Below are positions 34,959 to 47,006 of a stretch of 64,000 nucleotides of DNA, in pieces. Source of the DNA: Sclerotiophoma versabilis. Lineage: Eukaryota > Ascomycota > Dothideomycetes > Pleosporales > Didymellaceae. Position 1 is the first letter of the stretch. Each line of letters starts with the position of its first letter. Where the stretch lies: assembly GCA_012274445.1 (NCBI GenBank), contig JAAROD010000011.1, positions 62,001 through 126,000 on the forward strand. The letters run 5' to 3'. Below the pieces are notes generated by a model. It saw only the letters and a program-made list of their open reading frames with translations, was not told where the DNA came from and made no database searches. The position numbers were made by a program, and so were the translations under genes.

Positions 34959-37900
34959 GTTGATGTTGCGTCGAATAACGTGGGGTGCACTGCGTAGATT
35001 CTTCGGCTATTCGCAGTTTTCGCAAGGCTGCATTCAAGGCACGAGGCTCTGACTGTGGAGATGTTCCACGATTCCCCAGATTATCTGAACCAATTTAGGC
35101 TGCGGGATGACGAAGAACATACGGCAGCGGGGTGCGTCTTATAAACAAAAGCACCTGCCTACCAGCACGGCGCGTTGCTAGACTCCACGCATCAGGTGTT
35201 ACAGTCCGTCAGACGTCATAATACAGCGTCTTGCTGACCGGCTGTCGCGTTACGCTGGATCGCAAGAAGCTTTCAGCAAAGGCGGGTTAGCCTCTCACAG
35301 CATAGTGATGCAATGTTAATTGTGGGCCTGACCCTACTGGCGGCACGTCGAATGTGCGCCTTCAGATGCTACCGTACACTGGAAGTTGCTGGCCTGACTA
35401 CGTCACCAAACCCAGCAGTACAGCTCAATCGCAGCTTCCCCAGGCTTCAACATCAAAACCACCAACACCATCAACATCTCACGCCGCACAGCATCAAGCA
35501 CTCCCAAGCCATTCTTCATGCTGTAAGCATCTCCTCACCCGCCACCAAGCACCGCCGATCGCTTATGCCAAGGGCGCCCAAACTCTTAGTCTAGCCCATC
35601 CTTCGTCAAACCGCCCCTGACGTCACCCCACCCAGCGCCAGCCCACACCATCAAGAATTCTTACCTCTGCCCACGGGCCCCCGGCATCTCACCCACAGTT
35701 ACGTTTTGCTCCGCTTGGCCCCGCTCGACCAATAACAGGCGTGTTACAAATTCGAATGTCGGATCTGCGTGTACGATGTCATAGTATCGTGGCGGTCGGC
35801 TTCCCGTATAAGGGTAGTCCAAAGACGAAGCCGCAGAGCCGCATGCACAAGTCTCCACTCTAAAATCGTTCTTGATGCGAGTTTTGCTCGTGCTGTGGAG
35901 TTGATTAATACTCGTGTCGAGAGTTTTCTCATGGGGTACACATGGCTTCCGATTTTTTGTCCACTCAGGCATGCACAAAATACGCAGATGGGATATCAGA
36001 ATTACTCGGCGCATCTTAAAATTGAGATGAGGCCGGTCAGTCACCACTATAAAGAGGCTCGAGGTGGTGAACCTACTGTGACGTTTGAACGACTCCCGGT
36101 CAAAACTCCCGGGCCCATGACTCGAGTGCAGGATTGACGAGGGTAGCGTGACTGAAGGTCCACAGCAAGTTCAATATCGTGACCAACATGTGAACGGCCA
36201 CGGACGATATGTGCCCGAGAACAACGGCTACCACCCCAGGGGCCTTCTGTTCATTCGTTCTATGCTTAGTGGTAACCGTCTATGGTTACAATGAGGTACA
36301 TCGTGGCTGAACCGCACGCGCAACCCCAGTCGAGGAGAAAGTGTCACAGCAGTAATTGTTTCCGACTCCCAGGGGCCGTCCAGCTGCTCGGCAAAAGTAT
36401 TTCTGGCAGAAACTTCAACCTGGCGTTGCTCTTACCGACTCTTACTGAGGTGTTTATCGTCACGGGGGGAGAGTGGAAGACGGAACGGAACGCATGACCG
36501 AAACTGCTGTTGCGCGTCATTTTCGTGCTTGGCGGCTTGATGCACTGGCTGGCCACCATCAAACGACCTCACATAGGACCCTCGACACTGCGTGTGAAAC
36601 AGCGAAGAAACACACGAGCATGTGACCTTTTTCCACTCTGGAAGCATGCGATACGACCAAGACATTCTGGAAAAGTCGACTGAATCTGCAGCTGCAAGAT
36701 GTGCATCAAGTATAAGGTTAACCTGTAGTTGGAATCGAGCGTCCCAATAACAGGGTACGAAACCAGTAAGTGCTTCGGTATAAGAACTAGTCATGTCATG
36801 GAGGCAAAGCATGCTCGAGAATCAGAGTTCGTCAGCTCTTTGTTAACATGCAGCTGGACACCATTCATCATTACCAGTCTTTCCGCTCTTGAATGCGAGA
36901 TTTGGATGGGTTCAAGATATTATATCTCTCCTGAACGCTCCTTGCTGCTCGCTTAATGCACATATGCATACAGAAGAATGTTTTGCACGCTCAGCAAGAA
37001 AATTATTCGAAATTGAAATGCGACTGAAAGTCATAGCAACAGACGCAGACACGTCTCTCGCCAGAATCTTGAGCCTAACACACGAACCAATCCCCGGTGT
37101 CTTTGAAGTTAGAAAACCATGGCATGCGGCTTCCTTGTTCTTCCAGGCTTGTACACTGGCGACTACAACATGCTCCACAGATACATGGGCGTGTACCATG
37201 GCATTTGTGCTCAGTTTAGCTCACACAATGAGTCGCAGTGGGGAGACTGAACGGACTCGAGCGGCTGCGAATCAGGAACCAGAAGAAAATTGTTCCGGGC
37301 GATGTACAGATCGGATGTGCATTCGGCATGCGGTTTGGGCCACAAGACACGTCTGCCAGAGGTCTGTTCCTGTCCGATCTCGACTATTCTACTGGCTCAA
37401 CCCATCCAGCATGTTCTCTATACGAGACAGAAATTTTGAGGGCTGCAAGCACACCGAGAACAGCCTCTAGAACGCGCTGTCAGCAATTAGCCTCAGGCTG
37501 TCAAATCTACTATACCATCAGTAGTGGCACATCGGCTTTCCCTACTGGACGGAACAGATCTGGGATATACAGGGATATCTTTTTCCACTGGCGATCCGAG
37601 TGTGGACTTGGAGTAACACTCGGTACGGAAGCCAGTGCCTGAAAGTCTTTCTTACTTGCTTGTGGCTGTTGTACGCCAATCGGAATACAGAGCTAGCTAA
37701 CGGCACCACAACAACTGGCTATTCTAAACCTTTCATTCCCTCCGTCCTTCCATGTTTACTGCCTATGTGATTCAGTTGAGAGAGCGTGCAGGGGAAGGTG
37801 TTGCGCGGCCTGCCAGTTATTTCAGCGTCTCTGAAGTTAAATCTGTAGGACGCAGAGCTCTCGGTTGGGCTTTTGTTGCCACTGTTATTGCCAATGAAGC

Positions 37901-38834
37901 GTCCCGACCTGTCTGATGAGTCGCTCACGACGCTTTGATAGTATACCAAAGGATGGAACTGGCGTGATGTAATTGCTTAGCCCTGCGGCATTTGGGTTTC
38001 GATGCCTGGTCAGATGCAGCATGCATTAGCACCCACCAGATTCTGGCCTGAACAGGCTCGCCTCTACCAGGTACTTTGGTTTCCAGGGCGCATTGTCAGC
38101 GGCCTGGTTACTGTGCTGCTCAAATACTTCTGTGATATACCTAGAAAATTTGCGTTGATATCGGCTACATCGAGCACTTTTGAAGACGTTGCGGTCCTCT
38201 TGGGTGTTGAGTGGGGGCAAGTTGGCAAGATGGAAAAGAAAGCGCAACTACGAAGCTCGAATGAGGACTTGAAAGCACAGTTCTAAATATGCCCGTTAAT
38301 CTGCCGGATTACCGGAGTAGTTACCCGGCTTGCATACCCTATGACATCGTGTTTCGCAATGCACCCTACACGTGCAGATTCACATCTGCAGTCTCTGCCT
38401 TCGACACTCTCACGACATAGCTCACTCGAGTAAGTTACCAAACCGGAAACAAACTTATCTCCGAAGCTTGCGCGATGTTGCAACGAAAGGATGCCCAGAC
38501 TACCGCCAAGGGCTACGCCGTTTATTCCCCGCAATACCCCAAGCTTGGCAGCACATAATGATGCTCCACTGGTGAGGACGACAACCGCAGACAGCAAAGA
38601 TCAGCCACCGGCTACTGTTATCCTTTATTCAGGCTGCATTGTAGGTCATCTGCTACTGATTTAGATGGCGAATCTGGCAACACCATGAAGTCACCTGAAA
38701 CTTGGGGCTTCTGTTGCCGAAGATCGTCAATGATACTTAAGAGGTGACGAGCTTCGCCTAGCTACACTAAAGGGTATCTTGTTTGTTCGTTGCGTCAAAG
38801 CAATATCTTTTCACCAGGAGAACATATCGTCACG
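34959..38834. other. Long divergent intergenic region (about 3.9 kb), no supported gene
   Basis: This lies between two divergent MFS genes. The longest frames (36889-37470 and 37238-37642 on +, 36432-36812 and 38283-38597 on -) have no recognisable domain. The minus frame at 38283-38597 begins with a hydrophobic stretch (MLSAVVVLTSGASLCAAKLG) and has several cysteines, so a small secreted protein is conceivable but not supported. The part 35400-35640 is CA-rich. Confidence 0.5.
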
Positions 38835-40554
38835 ATGGTTTCGGACGCAAAGGATTCGATAGACGAGCGGCACTCGGTGGTGTACGAGGAGAAAGTGTCA
38901 GCCTCGGAACATCTCTTCAAATACATTAAAGCCGGTCTTAGCGAAGAGGATGCACGATTTATGCACGATATACCGAAAAGCGAAGAAGACAAGATCTTCC
39001 ATAAGGTGGACTGGCGATTATGTCCGGTGCTAGCAGTCTTGTATCTGATCTCGCACCTAGACAGGTCAGTAGATGCTCCGCTGCCACCAGGATCTTACTA
39101 ACGTTGTCCAGGGCCAATATTGGTAACGCCAAGATCGAAGGCTTAGAAGCCTCTCTCAACATGTCGGGAACGGATTACAACGTGGCTCTCATGATGTTCT
39201 TCATCCCTTACGTACTCTTCGAAGTGCCCTCGAATATCATCCTTGCGAAGTTCAATCGACCATCCTGGTACATGGGTATCTTGGTACTCTGCTGGGGCAG
39301 TATTATGACCTTGATGGGCGTTGTGCAAAACTTTGGTGGGCTGTGCGCGACGAGGTTCTTCTTGGGTCTGTTCGAGGCTGGCTTTTTCCCTGGTGCGATC
39401 TACCTCGTTGGACAGTGGTATCCACCAGACCGTACGCAATTTCGTATGGCGCTGTTTTACTGCGCAAGCGCGGCCTCGGGCGCATTCTCGGGTCTGCTGG
39501 CTGCGGTCATAGCGAAGATGAATGGTACATATCCAACACGTCTGGTCTGTGCACAATGCTGATGGATGTAGGAGTTGGAGGCTATGACGGTTGGCGCTGG
39601 ATCTTCATCATTGAAGGCCTAGCAACAGTCATGATGGGTATCGCAGTCTTTTGGCTGCTGCCTGATTCACCCGATCACGCAGCGGGACGTTGGCTCACGC
39701 AAGATGAGGCTCGCTTCTTACGCTTGAACAACATTGTTACTCGCGGTGTCAAGAAGAAGCGTGGCGTCAACGCAGATGGAAAGAAAGAACGAATCAGGTG
39801 GGGCATCATGGGACAAGTGGCAAAGGACTGGCAAATCTATATGCAGGCCATGATCTTCGCTTCCAACGCTGTCCCGAACTACGGTCTGAAGTTGTGAGTA
39901 TCCATCCAACTACTCATCTTGGGCTATAAACACTGACGGCAGAACAGCACCATGCCTCAAATCCTCAAGAACATGGGTTTCACATCCACGAAAGCGCAGC
40001 TCATGACCGCTCCACCGTACGCCTGCGGCGCCATTTCCGCCCTCCTATCATCCCTACTCGCCGATAAGTTCACCTGGCGCATGCCCTTCATTGCCTCTGG
40101 CCAGGCACTCCTGATCGTCGCCTTCGCAATCCTCTTCGCGAAAGCCGAAAACATCAGAGACAACGTCGCGCTCTGCTACTTTGCCGTGCACGTGGCCTGC
40201 ATCGGCATCTACCCGATTCTGCCCGGATGCAACGCGTGGACCATCAACAACCTCGCGGGACCGGAGAAGCGATCAATTGGTATTGCGACGATGATATGTA
40301 TTGGGAATCTGGGCGGTATTGTGGGAAGCTTCATCTACCAGGAGAAGGAGAGCCCGAAGTATCCGACTGGGTTTGGTACATCGTTGTCTTTTGCGGCGGC
40401 GGGCATGGCTTGCGCGTTCACGCTTGAGTGGCTATTTTGGCGGATCAACAGGAAGAACGGGGAGAAGACAGAGGAGGAATGGCGCGCAATTTATAGTGAG
40501 GCTCAGTTGGAGAAGATGGGAGATCGGAGTCCGTTGTTCAAGTATCACCTCTGA
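38835..40554 (+). CDS. MFS permease, anion:cation symporter family (allantoate/nicotinate permease-like)
   Basis: Four exons join in phase at SHLDR-ANIGNAKIEGLE, AKMN-GVGGYDGWRWIFIIEG and NYGLK-FTMPQILKNMG. Hallmarks of the Dal5/Tna1-type family are WRLCPVLAVLYLISHLDRANIGNAKIEG (split), GTDYNVALMMFFIPYVLFEVPSNI, RFFLGLFEAGFFPGAIYLVGQWY and DGWRWIFIIEGLATV. The 12 membrane segments are complete. Family members import organic anions such as allantoate, nicotinate, pantothenate or biotin precursors with protons. The ATG at 38835 was chosen as the first in frame. The gene ends tail-to-tail with the decayed kinase genes. Intact. Confidence 0.92.
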
Positions 40555-41080
40555 TGGAATGATGACCAGATTAGATCTTAGATGGCTCCAAAGCATACGG
40601 TCTTGTCATGAGATGCTCTCTGATGGAATATTCTCAGTTAGTGGTATTGTGTCTCTAAAGTCACAAGTGAAGTATATAAGAGTAATAGCACAAAATAGGG
40701 AATTGATCACGCACTAAGAGAACGGTTTTCGCCAAGCCAGCTTGCCCTGCAATCACAATGCGCAAGATATCTGACCACAACAACAGAGGTGTCTGTCATA
40801 TCTCTCTCAAATAATTAAAACGGGCAACATAGGCTGAAAACCTGACACCGCTCCGTGTGTAGATCTCTTAGCCGTAGTTATATTTCCATGGAACAGATTG
40901 ACAAATTTCCCAATACTGTATAGACAAGCGGATTCATTGCTGCTCCGAAAGCCTTCCCGTTTCGTCCCCATACACTCTAGCAGAGGCCGGGTTATGACTG
41001 AGTAGTGGAACGCAAAAGCTGTGGTTGTTCCAACGGCATAGCGATTGAATTAGAGCTGAACAAGGAACGACTGGCAGGTG
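40555..41080. other. Convergent 3' intergenic region
   Basis: AT-rich, between the MFS permease (+) and kinase relic A (-). No gene is seen. Confidence 0.55.
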
Positions 41081-42232
41081 TCATGGCATCGGCGCGACAT
41101 CTTCTTGGGGATCTTCAACAATAGACTCGCGTTCCTGATAGCAACAGTCGTTTGGCCCTAAGCGAAGAGCTACCTCGGTAGCCAGCGGTCGATCTCCTGG
41201 ATTAACACGCAGCATCTCTGATATGGTATCTGCGATACGTGCAATCTACACCCGAGGCATGCGAATGCCTTCCACTACAGCTTCCTGTTGGCGCAGCTCT
41301 TGCAGCGATGAGTTTAGCTCATCGACTTGCCTAGCAAACACTGTCGTCTGATCAGCTTGTTTGGAGTATAGTATCATGTATATGATCTCGGACAAAACAC
41401 AGCCAAGAGAGAATACCTCCGAAGATCGGCCACGAGCGCGATATTTCAAGACCTCAGGGGCAGCATATCTTATAGTAAGGGCGGCTGGTGGTCCCACGGT
41501 CGTCGTTTGGCTCAACTGGTCATCGAGAACCCTACTGTATCCGAAATCCGCTAGGTAAACATGCGACTGACTGGTCCCGGGCTCCAATTTGTATACGATA
41601 TTCTGGGGCTTGATATCTTCGTGGCGTACATAACTCTCGTAAAGATATACAAGCGCCTGACCCAAACATGCTATCGATCTTTTCATCGTGAGCTTCATAG
41701 CGAGCGCCCTAGGGGCATCGTTGTGTCTTGCATCGTGACATGCAAGCAGTAATGTTGCCAAGTCATATTCGCAGACAGGATGTGTGAGTATGCTCGGTGA
41801 TCGCGCTGTTTAATAGCTCCCCAGAACCTGCAGAATATGACGATGCTGAAGTTTCCCCAGAATTGCCACCTCCCTCTGAAAGGCTTCACGCTTTTCTCGA
41901 TTTGGTCGGACTTGGCGAGGAAGTAACATAGACTTCCGCGCAACTGTTCTTCTGTTTATTTTTACTGCTTCCACGACGCCCGAGATACCATAACCTCGTA
42001 TTCGAATGTGCTTTGCTGGCACGTCCTCTTCTGACTTGAATTCATAGTGGACAGTGGCCCCTTCTTGATCGTTCCACTCAAAAGTGTGAGAAGTGTTGAG
42101 AGATTGATATTGATGGGTCATCAAACTAGGGTTTCGGATCAAAGTGCTTCCACCGTTGGAGTCTACCAGGTCTTCGTGATCGAACGGTGGCCCCGGGCGG
42201 TATGTCGAGAGTGCAGACCACCCAGTAAACAC
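41081..42232 (-). pseudogene. Protein kinase gene A, disrupted
   Basis: Read on the minus strand, a full kinase domain is visible in one frame. It has a Gly-rich loop (GYGISGVVEAVKI), VAxK-type lysine (TVARKSM), alpha-C (REVAILGKLQHRH), catalytic loop HEDIKPQN, DFGYS, YAAPEVLK and the final NPGDRPLATEVA. Two in-frame stops interrupt it: TAA at 41810-41812, right after LGSY, and TAG at 41246-41248, before IARIADTISEML. The TAG most simply replaces a Trp codon. The frame continues beyond it to a TGA at 41081-41083. No in-frame ATG is found upstream of the N-lobe, so the 5' end is also uncertain. HEDIKPQN has Glu where most kinases have Arg before the catalytic Asp. The type resembles fungal-specific kinases that have expanded in Pleosporales (inference). 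Confidence 0.8.
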
Positions 42233-42259
42233 AGTCTGATCAGTATTCTCAGGCAGGCA

Positions 42260-43253
42260 TCAACTCCCGCATACCTGGCCAAAATATGTGGGATATATCA
42301 AAACAGCCGATATTTTCTCAGCTGTTGGACGCTGGCTTTTTGTTTCTGCAGTCATGAGACGAATGAGACGCAGCATCATACCCTTGTCCTGGAATACTGG
42401 AGATTGTTCCAGACCAAGTTTGACCACACTGCTGTCGAACTTCAAATTGTCTTGATTTAGAATTGTGCTAGGATAGCTTTCGCCTCGAAATGTCCCTTCA
42501 AAAGTGCTGCGAGGATTCACCTTGCCTTCGAGAGCCCAAAACATGTCTAGGAATACTAGCCCGAGCGAGAAGACGTCTTGAGATTTATTTCGTCTCTCAT
42601 CACTCAATACTTCTGGGGCAGCGTATGGCTTGCTTCGAGCGGTAGGCCCGGACGAAGTACTGTTGTCCTGACCCAAGAAGGAATTGGAGATGCCAAAGTC
42701 TGTAAGTATCGGAGAGCCGTTGAACATCAGGACGTTGCTGGGCTTTGATGTCTTTGTGTTTGATAGAAATCTTCTTAAAATAAAACAAGGCAACACATTT
42801 GAGTAGGCAACCAAAACTTTTTTTAAGGTCTTTTTCCCACAAGATATCTCGCTCATCTATTAACATCGTGATGTACTCCGTCAACGTGCTTTACGCAATG
42901 GGATGGAGGAGAAGGTATAAGCGTCTTCTTTGTGTGTAGGACCCCAGGAAATGGATGATCTATCGTGCGGATTGCCATTATTAGCTCTATTTACAACGGG
43001 CAAACGCAGCTTTGGCCAGTAAGCCTACACTTACATGCCGGTGCACGATTTTCTTCAACATATTCGCTTCTCAGCGTGCGTTTTCGTCTATTCCCACCGC
43101 AGACATACGTTTTCGGGCAACAGCTATGCCTTTGACAACGACAACTGATACGGTTGCCTGACCGCCGTGACCCAAATCGCAGTCACCACCCAAGTATGTC
43201 CCGACATCTCCCTCGAAACTCTCGTGAACTCTCGTGATCGGCATAATCAACAT
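42260..43253 (-). pseudogene. Protein kinase gene B, disrupted, upstream tandem relative of gene A
   Basis: Kinase segments in order on the minus strand are LGHGGQATVS (Gly loop), VARKRM, EANMLKKIVHRH, an intron with gtaagt donor, HFLGSYTQRRRLYLLLHPIA, ILWEKDLKKSFGCLLKC, catalytic loop HKDIK-PSNVL, LTDFGISNSF, YAAPEVLSDE and a C-lobe ending QRPTAEKISAVL. Three lesions are visible: TGA at 43071-43073 before EANMLKK, TAA at 42891-42893 after HPIA, and a one-base frameshift at about 42740-42746 inside the catalytic loop. The downstream C-lobe is otherwise well preserved. A 10-bp direct duplication (actctcgtga twice, 43217-43236) lies at the N-terminal end. The start is not identified. Confidence 0.78.
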
Positions 43254-45659
43254 CGCACTTGTCGGACGAGGACCATATGAAGTCGGACGGGAGTCGTCGG
43301 GGTTGTGCTCCAGCCATCGGGAAATGAAGCAGAGGTGCCAACTTTGTCCCGCAAATATTCACTTGTTCGGTTGTGGTCGTAGTCTCATATACAAGGGGGA
43401 AAGAAAAACACGTAAAAGCACAAATAATGTAAAAGGCAGCCTTAGACTTCGAAAAAGCCAAAAATGTGGAAGCGAGGACTGAAAGCTGCTGATGCGGGGT
43501 CAGCCTGCATGCATGCGTTGCTTACTATTGCCCTTCAGCCTCGTTGATTGGTGTAGACCAAGGGTGTGTTGCGCCACAGGCGCGTAGGGTCCGTTTATAG
43601 TACGATTCCAGGTGTTTTGATAATACATCTATAGGCATTGCGAATACCAGAGATCGATTGTCGCGGAATGAAACTCGCCGAACCTGGTGAGACAAAATAA
43701 TTGTGAGAACCCTCACAGATTTGCAACTGACGAGAGATGATCGAAGAACTCATTGCCAAAATTGGAATCTTGCTGACCAAGGACCGGTAATCTCGGGCTT
43801 GGGATGAAATGTGCAACTTGCGAAGCGACGATTGAAGAGTCCCAGCTAGGCCTCGTGCAAAAACCTGGACGCTCATGGTTGATCCTTTTCGTAACGGTTC
43901 TGAAAACATCGAAGAAGTGAAATTGAAGGTCGTGAAGACAATCACATGTCCTAATGAAGTTGATTATATGGTGGCCCGTTTAGGTCGGGCTTTGAGAAGA
44001 TATTGTATTCCAGGTAAGGAGAATAGTGGTTTCGATGTTCGAGGCAAGGGAGCAAATACCGGTCAATCCGTGCCACATGCTGAAATTAAGTCACGAGTAA
44101 CTGATCAGCTTCAGGCAGCGGAGGGAAGGGAGGCAAGCCCGCTCTTGGTTGAGGTTTCTCACACCGGGTCGAGTTCCGGACTGCAGTGAGATGCGGAAGA
44201 TACTCAGGCAATACAGTCGTTGCATCGCCTACTAAACCTCCCACGATGGCGATTACAGGACATGAGATCAGTATTTCCGTTTACGGCCTGTTAGCGAGTA
44301 AACAACCGATACACCGTGACTAAAGGAAGTGGCACTGTATGGTAGGGAAGTATGGTTACCACTGTGTCAAGTGTTGTCTGCTTTTGGATAGCTTTATATA
44401 TTGGACCAAAGTCATAAGATATCAATTCCTCTCCGCAAGATGAGGCTATCGCTCGATATTGAAGAAGAAAGATTTGAGTCAAAAGAATGATCCGTGTTAC
44501 AGACACAATTCAAGGTCGCCAAGTAAGTAGTCAGTGTAGTAGGGAAAAGAGACAACTCAGAACAATAGCTCATCATATAGACCATCGCTGCAAGAGTGGA
44601 TTGGGCAGAACGCTGTATCCGCCATACCAGACCCTATTACAAGCTATTCGGGTCGTAGTGAGGTAACCAAACGAAAACGACCAACTTCTTAAAATAGGAA
44701 TAAGGTGTAAACCCGTTCAAAAGAACGATCATACCTAGCAGTCGATAACAAGCCCCCACCTGTTACTCCTCACTCCTCAAAGTCAGATTATATGAAAGTA
44801 AAAATTGGAAATTAGCGTCGCCCTGCATGTATCCGGAGCCAAGCTCTGTATGGATCTTGTACCGATATAGATGAGAGTGCAATCGAGGTATTGCGGCTCG
44901 AGACGATCTCGAATGTAGTTCCAAGGGGAACGCAGATGTAAAGCGGATGGCTCGAATTCTGCACCGTTACGGGCTGGTGGACCTAGTGTCTATCAAAAAT
45001 ATCACGTAGGGCTTAGACATTCCAGAAACCCAAAGTTACGCAAAAAACAAACAAGAAAACAAAAATTCACCGCAAGTGAGGCTGTTTGGTGTTCGGGGTT
45101 TGTGATGGAGAAGCAGACGTGCTTGCCGCAGTTGTGGCAAGTCTGACGTACGTGTGAAACACGGAAGAAGGTTCGATGCATGCTGCAGATCAGTAGTGGG
45201 AGACGATGGAGATAAAGAAGGCTGATAAGCGATCTGAGATTGACTAGCTGGAGCTATTACTGACAACACTATGCTAGTCGCATATTTGGAGAGTCAGGCA
45301 GTTGAGGCAGTTCCCTTCAGATGGCCCCGTGCGCTGCTCCAGAAGTGGGCACAAAGTTGTTGCTATCCCTGTCCATATGTGCAAAAGCATGTAGAAGATG
45401 CGGAGTACCCCATCTGCTTGAAGCAGAAGAGATCTACGAGCGATGAGTGATCGTGGCCATGTGGATGGTTGGAAGTACAAGAGGTCCCCCAATGTCTCAA
45501 ACGGGCTCTGAGTGATGCACTAATGCCGATACATACTTTGTGCGAATGCGGCATGAGATGCGTCAAGATGGTTGTAGATCGATCTCGACGTCTGTAAAGG
45601 CTGATGGGTCTTAGTGTTGGAAGGCCGTGCTTACTTTCGTAAGCGGAATAGGCTGATCC
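43254..45659. other. Gene-poor stretch (about 2.4 kb) beside the kinase relics
   Basis: Two overlapping opposite frames are the longest: 43595-43945 (-) and 43875-44189 (+, 104 codons, charged, starting MVDPFRNGSENIEEVKLK). Neither has a recognised domain. The rest (44200-45650) is AT-rich and rich in stops. Confidence 0.5.
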
Positions 45660-47006
45660 TCAAGACGAGACAGGTAGGCCGCTGGCCATGCGGAAGAGTT
45701 CGAAGGCGAGGCCTGGCGTTTCGCGAACCGCCATCTCGACATCCTCCCGCATCGACAAATCAGGGTTCGCGCGGAAGGTCTGGATTATAACGTCCCGCAG
45801 GCCGCGATCAGTGTGGAAGGTTGACTCGTACGCCTCTTGGCAGGCGTCCGCAAACTCGGGACTACTCAGATGCATGGAGATCTGATAGGAGAACTTGCTG
45901 CGCGCAAGTGACTTTAGGCTTGCAATGCCGTATCTGCGATGCAAGTCAGTACGCGGTTCTTTCGGCACAGATCCGTGAGTGGTCAAAGGACTCGTGGCAC
46001 GGTGACGCGGTCCGTTCTAGATGTGCAAGTCGATGCATCGAGATGAAGGAAACGATGATTGGGCAAGGTCTCTGCAAAAGACCAAGTGATGATTTGCAGC
46101 GGGGTTGATGGATGACTGCGCGGCTCTGGATTGGCACTCTAGCCATGCCAGTGACGCACATCGCGGGGCGTCGGAGACTTTCCGCCCGTGATACGCAACA
46201 CGGCGCGACGCAACACGAGAAACGGTACGATCGCACATTACAGGTGGCTGACAAGCCAGTGGATAAGAGAAGAAAGACAGGGGTGGAAAATGACGAAAGG
46301 TGGTACGTACTTCTCTGCGATCGCATATACCTTGGCGTGGGTGACAAGATGGGCGCTTTCGACGTCAACTTCTGGCTCCATGGCCACACTCTGAGTGTAA
46401 TCGTCTGCAAATTGCTCTGCCATTGGCGTATCAGGGAATTTTAGAGATGCATCAAGAGCCTGGAACATGGTCTCTTCGGCGGGGGGCGTTAACGGGCTTG
46501 CTGCAGACATCTGTGCAAGTAGTGGATCGTCTAGGAATGCCAGATTGAGCTTCTTTGGTGGAGTGCGTCTTGTGAGGCGCGACGTCACTGGGGCTGGCGA
46601 CTGAGGACGAGTGGATCTCTGTGAACTTTGGCGTGACAGGGGCTTGTTGAGGTAGTCCAGATGGTAGAAGTCTGCAGGGTCGATTAGCGCTGTCCCAGGG
46701 TCCTACAGAAAACTTTGTGCTTACAGTGAACCATGTGCTCGACAGCTTCCGCATCATCTTCTGTTAGGTCGATAACACCTGTGGCTGATTCTTGGAAACC
46801 ACCACGACATGCTCCTTCGAAGAAAGTTGAGCGAGTTGCCAGGAGTGCGCGATGCACTGGGTATCTTTTGCTTCCACAGACAATGGTCAGATCTGAGTAC
46901 TTGCCGCATTCAAATAGTCTGAACGACTTAGCTGGGAATTTGAAATTCAAGATATAAATACTCACGATGCGAGAGCAGACCGGAGCTCGACAGTTGGGGA
47001 GTCCAT
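45660..47006 (-). CDS. BTB/POZ domain protein
   Basis: The protein starts MDSPTVELRSALAS at 47006 (first exon 46966-47006). The BTB core follows: GKYSDLTIVCGSKRYPVHRALLATRSTFFEGACRGGFQES, then VIDLTEDDAEAVEHMVHYFYHLDYLNKPL after removal of a ~53-bp intron with a gctaatc branch site. A Ser/Thr/Pro-rich linker separates this from HLVTHAKVYAIAEK-YGIASLKSLARSKF and a C-terminal helical part (TDRGLRDVIIQTFRANP, ETPGLAFELFRMA). Such fungal BTB proteins may act as cullin-3 adaptors or transcription-associated scaffolds; no partner domain (kelch, ankyrin, MATH) is present. The last intron, 45932-46310, is unusually long at 379 bp compared with ~50 bp elsewhere here. Confidence 0.88.

Noticed and set aside
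36889..37642. Two overlapping plus-strand frames of 193 and 134 codons
   Set aside because: No recognisable domain, no splice partners, and they compete with each other in different frames; most likely chance.
33153..40554. Secondary-metabolite cluster suggested by two MFS transporters
   Set aside because: No synthase, oxygenase, methyltransferase or pathway regulator lies between or beside them.
46684..46736. Stop codon in the BTB domain after HMVH
   Set aside because: A ~53-bp intron with a gctaatc branch site gives HMVHYFYHLDYLNK, the expected family sequence.
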